Assembly (NCBI GenBank): GCA_038087015.1
Contig: JASBNA010000003.1
Location: 930,001-994,000, forward strand
DNA: 64,000 nucleotides
Direction of reading: 5' to 3'
DNA from: Cerrena zonata
Taxonomy: Eukaryota > Basidiomycota > Agaricomycetes > Polyporales > Cerrenaceae
The position numbers and the translations under genes were made by a program. The notes under the pieces are model-generated. The model was not told the DNA's origin. It did not search any database and was given only the letters and a program-made list of their open reading frames with translations. Below, piece after piece: positions 56,082-64,000 of the stretch. How positions within the stretch are numbered: the first letter of the stretch is position 1; each line of letters opens with the position of its first letter.

Positions 56082-57978
56082 CTAGTCATCATCATCTCCC
56101 TTCTTCGCAGCCATTTCCAAGTTACGAGCATCATCCATCATTTTCTTTATAGCCGTCCACTGCAAATCGATAACATGTCGTTGGTCCAACCAATTCATAA
56201 TTCCATCCGCATCATTTGTATCCTCAGGTGGGACCGCACCACCTGCAAAAGCGACAGGAATAAACACTTTCTTCCCTTTGGCCCGGTTAGCGTGCCTATT
56301 ACGCAAACCTTGTACTTCATCATCAAGGGCTTTGAACAGAGCGTGCTGCGGAAAGAAAATGTTTGAGAGAAAAATATACAAATTAGGATAGAAAAGCATA
56401 CCTCCCAATGGGTGAAGCTATGGAACACACGAGCCCTACGTGCACAGAACCTGCCCAAATGAAATTCCTTTTTTCGTCTCCCTCTCAGGCTTTCTTCATC
56501 ACTAGCATCTTCCCCCGACGAACCATCGGTCTCGGCTAGAGGCTTACAGGAGTTTCAACGCAGTTAAACACCGGTTTCATGAATTCCGAATAATACCACG
56601 CGACACTCACCTCGAAAGAAAGTTTGTCATATGGCTCGCCGCTGACTCGGGCCTGACGCGTGGAAAGACGTCCACCGAGATGGCATGCGTCACAGCCAGG
56701 TTCTGCGAAGTCCATTTGAATGATTTCGAAATTGGGTAAGGTTTCGAGGGGTTTCTTGAAATGGGGTCGCCAGACTGAGGAAGCCACGAGGGAATCTCGC
56801 ATGCCGGAAAGCTTCCGCCGTGCAACGTGCAAAGGTACAGAGAAGTATTCAGCTGAAATAGATAATTGAACGTCAGTATGATTACGATATTTTGCGAAGT
56901 AAGATTCTATTTACATTTTATCGAGTCCTCCATGAATGATCGTCGATCACTGGGATCCTGAACGGCCAGATGGACGAATAGTTGACATATTATCTTGAAG
57001 TGGTGCTTGAGATCCTGATGAGTAGACATGCTGAATTCTGCTGGTAGTTCTATGGTGAGGTCGTCCTCCACAATAAACGTCTCCTCATTTTCGGAAGCAG
57101 GCTCATCATCATTGTCTGAATCGTCCGAGTTGTCACCACCCTTGGATGGACGTGCATGCGCGAATGGAATTATGACAGGTCCTTCTTCAACACCGTCCTC
57201 ACTTTCTTGTTCTGATTCGGATGGTGCAGACTGCCCTCGTTTCTTACCTGGACGCATATTCAGTACCCATAATTGCACACACCGAACACAAATTTATGTA
57301 AACCAACGTTTTAGCTTCTCCAGATTTTGGAGGAATGTGGATTTCTTGTCACGTTTACGGAAACGAGATTCAATAACCCCTGTCTTACATGTTACTTGAG
57401 TCCAATGCAATCTATCAAACTAACTCACGTTCCTGATCCACTTCGTCCATCAAGTCCTCAGACTCGTCTGGGGTCGGTGGTCTAACACCTCTAACGAGCT
57501 TCCGTTTCTTTGGTTGAGGTTCCTCTTCGCTTTCAGAGTCATGCACAGCAAGTTTTCGTTTCTCGACAGCCTTCCCCTTCCCCTTCCCCTTCCAGCCAAC
57601 GGGGATGCCGATCTTCTCTTCATCGCTTCCGGAATGCTCTGAAGAGGACGATGAGCTGCTCTCACTCGCCTTTACGCGCCGTTTCTTAATAGGTAGTCGA
57701 CGAGGAGACGTTTTCACGTCATCATCCGAGTCACTGAGGGAGTTGACCTCGGCCTCGAAGCGGATACCTCCAACATCATCGCTATTTTCGCTAGTATTAG
57801 TTGCATAATTGTCCTCGACTTGGGTTCCGAGTCTGCGTTTAGAGGGACTAGGGTTTGAGACCTTGGCACGAGTCTTACGTGCATTTCTATCATTAGCCTT
57901 GGGACCTGATGGTGAAGATGATTGGAAGAAACCTAGTAAAGATGACTGCTTTTTGGATCTTTTAGATTGCTTGGGCAT
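56082..57978 (-). CDS. DUF4211 nuclear protein with N-terminal PIP box
   Basis: The start MPKQSKRSKKQSSLLGFFQS contains Q11-x-x-L14-x-x-F17-F18, a perfect PCNA-interacting (PIP) motif, next to Lys/Arg. A long charged region with Ser/Asp/Glu tracts and KKRR and KKRK stretches (possible nuclear signals) follows. The DUF4211 domain begins near FIVEDDLTIELP and includes HHFKIICQLFVHLAV and EPGCDACHLGGRLS with a CxxCH. The C-terminal part has RARVFHSFTHWEHALFKAL and QWTAIKKMMDDARN, ending KKGDDDD. About five introns. DUF4211 is also found in animal QSER1 and PRR12. A DNA-replication or repair role is inferred from the PIP box. Confidence 0.88.
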
Positions 57979-58223
57979 GACGACCGTTTGTGTTAAGTAG
58001 AGGCGTGTTGGCGCCCGACGAACGCGTTTCGATCGTGTCAGCGCTGTGCCGCGGCAATTTCATGGTCATGTCCGACTTGCGACCGCGCCCAGTAATGCAA
58101 TCTATTCAGCCTTAGAGACCACCTTTTGTGACGAATTGAATGATAATATAGGTATAACTCTGTTAGGCTACTGAACTCATACAATATATTGCTGACAGCA
58201 CTTTGTTGAAGGACTGTCCGACC

Positions 58224-61200
58224 ATGGTTGGCAATCCGGGCAACTTACGAATTGAAACTAATCTACAGGTTCACCCTCCTGCTGGGGATGGAGACACCAA
58301 TGTCTCAGCTTCTCTGCTATCCCCTTCAGGTCGTGGAAGGAGTCTTAGCTTCTCCCAGAATGGCATACCGTCACTCCGAATATCCAGTGAAATGCCGAGG
58401 TCTCCGGTTGCGGACAGTCTGTCGAACATGGCCATGTCTCAAGGTATCGGCAAAGCGAGAAATGAGTCGAGAAAGCTTTTGGCACACATACTTGGACAAC
58501 TCAAACGTAGACCTATGCCGCCGACCTTGTTCAAATCTTTGGGGAACCGCTCTCTCAAAGCAGAGAAAGGCTTGGACACCGTCGTACGCACGGTCCGAGT
58601 TATTACTGCCATGAAGGCCAAGAAATCCAAAAGCTCCAACAAATCAGCACCTGAACCTGAAGATAGTGATGAAGATTTTATTGACGACCGCGAGTTCCAT
58701 ACAGATGGAACGTTTGACTTGCTTGGTCAAGCGCGAGACGTCCTCATGATTTCGGCTGCTCAACGATGGGATATATTTTCGGAAAGGTATGAGGTCCACG
58801 GTTCTCTGTTTGATTCACGTATTTATGTATATTTAGTGGAGACTTTCTGAATGCCCCCAAGTCACCTTCAAGACGCAGCTCAGAGGATAGAACGTCATTC
58901 CTTCGGAGACGAAGTGTACAAGCAAGCCGTTCACGCTCACGATCTACTTCGCCCTCCCGCAAACAACATGTAAGAGCGCCGGAATTGCTTTCGGAATGCA
59001 TCTCGATACTTTCGTCAATCATTTCAGAAGATTGTCGATACCAGATTGCTGCTCCCAAACCATCTAAACCGTCCTTCTCCCTTCAAATTCTGACGCTGGA
59101 TATTGCTCAATTCCTTCTCCATGCACATAGGAATAATCCACGAACGGTCTCTCAGATTACGTTGGCCATAATTCCAGCCTTCCACACATTTCCTCGCGCG
59201 ATGCATACTCGACTATTGGCATTCTTCGAGGAAGGAGTACTTGGCGAGATGCTTGACCAACTCGGTCGGTTACAAGGACGGCGATCAACCGCCTCCCATT
59301 CTCCAGGTACTGCCTATGGAAGCATCACAGACCATTCAATATAACATAATTGCTCGTATAGATGATATGCTTCACCCTGACAATCAGGCACCTATGGTAT
59401 CTATCCAGGTGGATGAGGTTCAAGATTCGAGAGCTCCCTCATCGATTCAAAGTTGGCGAAGATGGACGTCCCCCGACGAAGGTATTCATGCAGGCACTAC
59501 GCCAGAACAGGAGCCATCCATTTATTACCTGACATCTGTTGTCTCTCCACTGCTTGCGGCGATTCTGGAAAACGTGGACCTTCTAGCTAACAAGATACCT
59601 ACAGTCCACAGATTTCATCATCTGATAGACAGGTTGATCAAGGGCAAACCAGAGGTGTACTTGGATCTCCTCAGTGTTATAGCATATCATACGCCCCGAG
59701 TTCGACATCGAGCTACAAGTCTTCTGTTGTCGTACTGGCCTAAAGCCGTTGGTCACATTGTCCTCACCAAACCCTTCCCTGACGTCAGTTACGCGGCAGC
59801 TCTAGCTCGCGAGACTATTCGAGATCGTAGACAGTCGTCCGCTCGGCTCCCGGCAGCCGCCATTGAACTGTCTCATGCTCACCAATTTGTTCCATGGCAT
59901 TTCAGCTCATCGTCTTTGCCTCAAATCTTCGAGGGGTTCTCGCAGAACGAATGTAGGGTATGCTCGGAACCTATGGAAGGGTTTGGGCTTAGTTGTCCGT
60001 TCTGCATGTGCTCTGTGCATTTCGACTGTTATGACTATCCGGAAGGAAGCTTCTTCGCACAATACTCACTGGACTCCGAACCGGATATCCAGAAAGTCGC
60101 AGTGCATCGTTTCTGTCACGTCCTACCATTTCGACGAGACGGATCAGATCCTTATGTACGGCATAGGGAACACTTCTTCAGGTTGGTCAATATATTCAGC
60201 CTGGCACTTTGCTTTGTCTGCCAGAAACCGCTGTGGGGCTGTGTTACGCAAGGGCTCAAGTGTAATTCGTGCAAACACTTCGTACATACATCGTGCGTCC
60301 GTGACGCCGTCCCCTACTGCCGGGAAGAATCGGTGACTTCCTCTCATATGACAGTCAAATGGTCGGTTTTGCGTCGTACATTCGTCGATCATTATCGCGA
60401 CCTAGCGTTCACAGAAGCTGAGGTCAGTACCAAGTCATACGAAGAAGTATGCGTCTTCTTCGCGGTGTTATGGACTCAGCTTCAAATCCTCGACAACGGG
60501 ATTGCCTTGGGTTCCATCGTTATCGACGATGACAGCTCAGGTAGAGGTGGCAGGATGCAGGATTTCGAGTTACATTACCTCGTTGCGCTGTACAAAGCTC
60601 TTCTATCGTCTGGTAACCTTCCAATATCCGGGACCCTCGCAGAATATCTTACAGAAAATGGCCTCCGACCCCAGGACCATGTCTTCTATTTCGACTGGAA
60701 TACGCTGGCATATATCATCAGTGCCGTGAAACTTCCTCATAGCGACCCAGATTCAAATCAGGCACCGAACTTACTGAATGTTGGCCTTCCTTCAGCAATC
60801 GATGACTCGGATGATAATACACATCCTTTTGAAGTGGTCTCTTTAGCACACGTCCGTAATCAACTGGGAGACATTCTACAACTCACATCGGAATCTGCTG
60901 TTCGCCACCTTCTTTCTCATGTCCAGCACATCGGCATCCTTCACCGATTAGACCAAGAACAAGACCTGTGGAATAACACTCCAAATCCCGAACAGCTTCA
61001 ATGCTCATTCCCTATCCCATTCGGTTTTGACGTTTCTGCAGATATTGAGACGTTGGTAGCTGTCATCGAAGCTTGCCTCTCCGACTTGGATCTATCAGTC
61101 AACGAAGCCGGTTTATTGCTGCTCATACGGCGGTTCTGGCCTAATGGGATGCTGACTGCTTATAGTTTCCAACGTCTCTCTAAAGCGATCCTAACCTGGA

Positions 61201-64000
61201 TATTTGCAGAAGTGAGTACAGCGCTTCCCTTTCACCTTTTTACTCACTTCACTTGTGAGGATTTTAGGATGACAACCTTATCATCATTATGAGGGAATAT
61301 GTTGCTCGAGGGCGAAACTTGCCAGGTGTACGTTCGGGCATCGAAGTGCAAACCTGGCCAAGCCCTGCAAATACACGAGCAGCTGGAGGCTCGTCTAATA
61401 GCGGTGGTGACTATGTTGCTAGTCGTAGAGCATTGCTCCAACGATACGCAGCTCCTTGGATGCTTGCATTCCATGACCGAGATATCACCGCCTATGCAAA
61501 CACTGTTTATGAGTTACTCGTTGAACACGCAGAAGGGGCCTACACAGATGATTACTTCCTGAAATCGCTCTCTGAGCAAGAAACCCAGGTAAGGCAATCA
61601 ACATTTTCCCCTTTATGTGAGGCTCACGGGAAGGCAGAAACGAAATGCTGCTATCAGTGACAGAATTCTTAGACACATCATCAAGATTTGTCAAGCCTCT
61701 GTGGTTTTCACCGTCTTCGAAGATCTCTTCCATAGATGGCTCGAGCAGGCACATATGCTCAATACTCTGGACGAGGTTGGTTCAATTGACATTACTCACT
61801 AAAACATGTGTCTCATATCTGAATAGCCCAATACTTCACTTACACGCTTGTTTAACGCGGGATCCGAAGCTGTGAACCGTTTCAGCTCTGCAGGGGACCA
61901 GCGAGGAACGTTCTCGGATGTCTCTTCAATTACCAACACGAACCCCTTATATGAACTTTTGGCAGCCGCAAAAGTGGATAAAAATGGTTTCCAACATGGC
62001 TTGCACTGGCTTTGCTTATTTGTCTCATCTACTGTTGATGTGCCCATTACTGCATTCACGCAGATGGCACAATTGGCGGAACGTTTTCAAGCGGATTTGG
62101 ATGACTGTGCCCTTTTGATCAAAGCTGCTTTGTGGTCAAGTTACCAGAAGTCGTTAGGCCGACAGGAGTTGCAGGGGGTGGTGGCAGCCCTTCATGTCCA
62201 TTTAACTACTCAGATTCTCGATGGGCTGCGCTCACGCGAAAGGGTATCAGAGATGTAAGTGTTTCGCCACAAAGACATTGCAGTATATACTAATTAACCC
62301 CTCAGAACGACGTTTATTAGACAATCCCTTGCAACCTGTCTGCTCCTTTACGGTTGCGACAGAGAAGGTATGAAAGGTGGTGGGATTATTCTTGAGGAGG
62401 AAATCAAAGTGCTGGTATCCAGGTGAGTACCTCGATCTTGTCCGGGTTCTCATACACTTACCTCTATCGATACTAGACGGAAGCTCAATAGCAGGGCATC
62501 GATGCTAACGGATCCGATTATTGTAGACCCGAGATTGATGGCTGTCCTCAAATCATATGTTGAAATGGGGGTAGATGAAGTATCGTGCCTAGCAGCAAGA
62601 TTTTTAAACCTTCTTGTAAATGAGTCACCGCTCCTGGAGTCCTACGAAGTCGATAATTTCATCCTAAGGAATGGACCAACTCTGTGCCAATGGTATGTGT
62701 ATCTAACATATTTGATGGGTCGAACCATGTATTCACAATTCTCAAGCATGTGGTCATTCTACGGGATTGAGCTTTCTGATGTCTCGGTTACTCGTGCAGC
62801 ACTCCTGCTACGAATACTCGTCGTTGATACTCAACCATTCCAGAGTCTATTGGTCCAACAATTTGAGGGGCAGGATGATTGGCAACTGAGGTATGTAATA
62901 ATATGAACGTATTTCTCAAACACATTCTTATATCTGGAGATAGAATGCAATCGCTATCATGGTTGTTCCGAATGGTGTTAGATGTTACAAGCCCTGCATT
63001 TGTCCTAGATGATCGACAGTGGAGACCAAGCATCATTGATATCTTCTACTACTTTTTCTCCGCACTATGGCTTGACGACCGAGTTCGTGGTTTCACCTCA
63101 TTTACATATGCATATTGACGTTCAATTCAGGAAGAAATCCGCTTGACTGTTGAAACTTGGTCCCAAACCTTGCTTCCTGCTCATCATGAGGCTATCACTC
63201 TCTGCTGGAACGAAGCTCTGAGTAAGGCTCCGATAGGTGAACGTTCGCGCCTTATTCATTTCCTACTTCAACTTCGTCCCCATTTCCCTCTATGGCGAGG
63301 TACGTGGTGTGCCGCAATTACTGTTGCTTTGGTCTGATTGAACATCAGTACTGCACTGGGATGGTATCATTGAAACCCTCTTGGAAAACGATTTTGACCA
63401 GCGAAATGGCGAGGATGATGATGGGGCTGCCGCTGCACATCTCGTAAGTGGTTTGATGCTTGATACACCTACCTTTTTAACTCTCAAGGTTTTCAGTCTA
63501 TGTACGGATTATCGAGCAACAAGGGGAATGGTAGCTCATCCTCTGATTCTGAGTTGCGCCTCCTTCAGGTGAGTTATTGTCGTCTGTTGTCTGACGGGCA
63601 GGTCCATTTATATACTTTCAGGTTTCTCTCCTATCACTAAGCTTGCGCATGATAGCAGATGGCATTACAATTGACATTGTGTCCTTGCTGAAGATCAAAG
63701 AACACCTCGTTCGCCTAATCGGCTCGCCTGAAGTGTCTCTTGTTTCCTCTGGCGCGGGGCAATCTTTCTATGTCAGCTATGGTGATTTGGGAAGTGTCTC
63801 GCAATGGTCATTCCCTTGTTTGGATGATCTTTTACTGGTTCTCGACGCGTGGCACCCTTACGATCTTTCACCATCCGCTATGGGAGGACCGTACGCTAAC
63901 GAGGATAACAGAGCACAACTTCTCATTGGTTCAGCTTTTGCGGACGTACTTCTGAGTATTTTCATTTTTGCCGAGGACATAATCAACCTTCCACCACTTA
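58224..64000 (+). CDS. Very large protein with two C1-type zinc fingers, 3' end beyond window
   Basis: The start MVGNPGNLRIETNLQVHPPA is the first in-frame ATG; the model runs to the window end (over 1,700 residues) through at least ten exons. Most of it is helical repeat, e.g. LLAAILENVDLLANKIPTVH and VYLDLLSVIAYHTPRVRHRA. Two Cys/His clusters lie at 59952-60033 and 60210-60320. The second reads CFVCQKPLWG, then CNSCKHFVHTSC and, seven residues later, C, i.e. C-x2-C, C-x2-C-x4-H-x2-C-x7-C, a C1 pattern. The reading frame changes near 59250-59310, so an intron must lie there but its edges are unclear. It may be related to the UNC80 group of channel scaffolds; I could not confirm this. Confidence 0.75.

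Overview
The window looks like nuclear DNA from a filamentous basidiomycete, most likely a mushroom-forming Agaricomycete. Genes are packed on both strands, nearly all are split by GT-AG introns of about 50-60 bp, intergenic gaps are mostly 0.1-0.7 kb, and gene content is typical of that group (TSC1, a DUF4211 protein, an opsin-related protein without its retinal lysine, secreted Ser/Thr-rich proteins). I see no operons, prophage, CRISPR array, rRNA or convincing tRNA, and no intact transposon. Coordinates run from start to stop codon with introns included. Gene functions are read from motifs in my own splicing of the sequence and were not checked by database search.

Layout. 1-7.6 kb (+): end of a Pumilio-family RNA-binding protein, then the COPII scaffold Sec16. 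7.8-22.7 kb (-): OST3/OST6, an opsin-related membrane protein, an unknown helical-repeat protein, cytosolic HSP90, hamartin (TSC1) and a DUF1264/OBAP protein. 23.2-38.7 kb: alternating housekeeping genes, often sharing short divergent promoters: NAC-alpha, TRM9, ALG13, pyrroline-5-carboxylate reductase, proteasome ATPase Rpt3, cap-binding protein CBP20, a two-RRM protein, tri-snRNP 27K, eIF1, a basic RG-rich protein, PP4 regulatory subunit 2 and a PAP2 lipid phosphatase.

38.7-40.6 kb is the longest gene-poor stretch. 40.6-49 kb (-) is a membrane/transport block: ferric reductase, copper chaperone ATX1, an APC-family amino acid permease and a small putative GPI-anchored protein. 49.5-58 kb holds exosome subunit MTR3, splicing regulator NSRP1, a protein-kinase-like gene, an unknown gene, a cyclophilin-E-like RRM protein, TAF13 with a Q/Y/P-rich extension, and a DUF4211 protein with a PCNA-binding box. 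From 58.2 kb to the end runs a very large gene with two C1-type zinc fingers, cut by the window edge.

Functional themes: secretory pathway and N-glycosylation (SEC16, OST3, ALG13), RNA processing (PUF, CBP20, SNRNP27, NSRP1, MTR3, RRM proteins), translation and protein quality (NAC, eIF1, TRM9, HSP90, RPT3), TOR signalling (TSC1), and metal handling (ferric reductase next to ATX1). I found no single new multi-gene system. The most unusual items are the HSP90 tail ending MEEID, the opsin lacking its retinal lysine and both proton carboxylates, the PIP box in the DUF4211 protein, the prion-like extension on TAF13, the acidic insertion and frame change in the ferric reductase, and the giant C1-finger protein.
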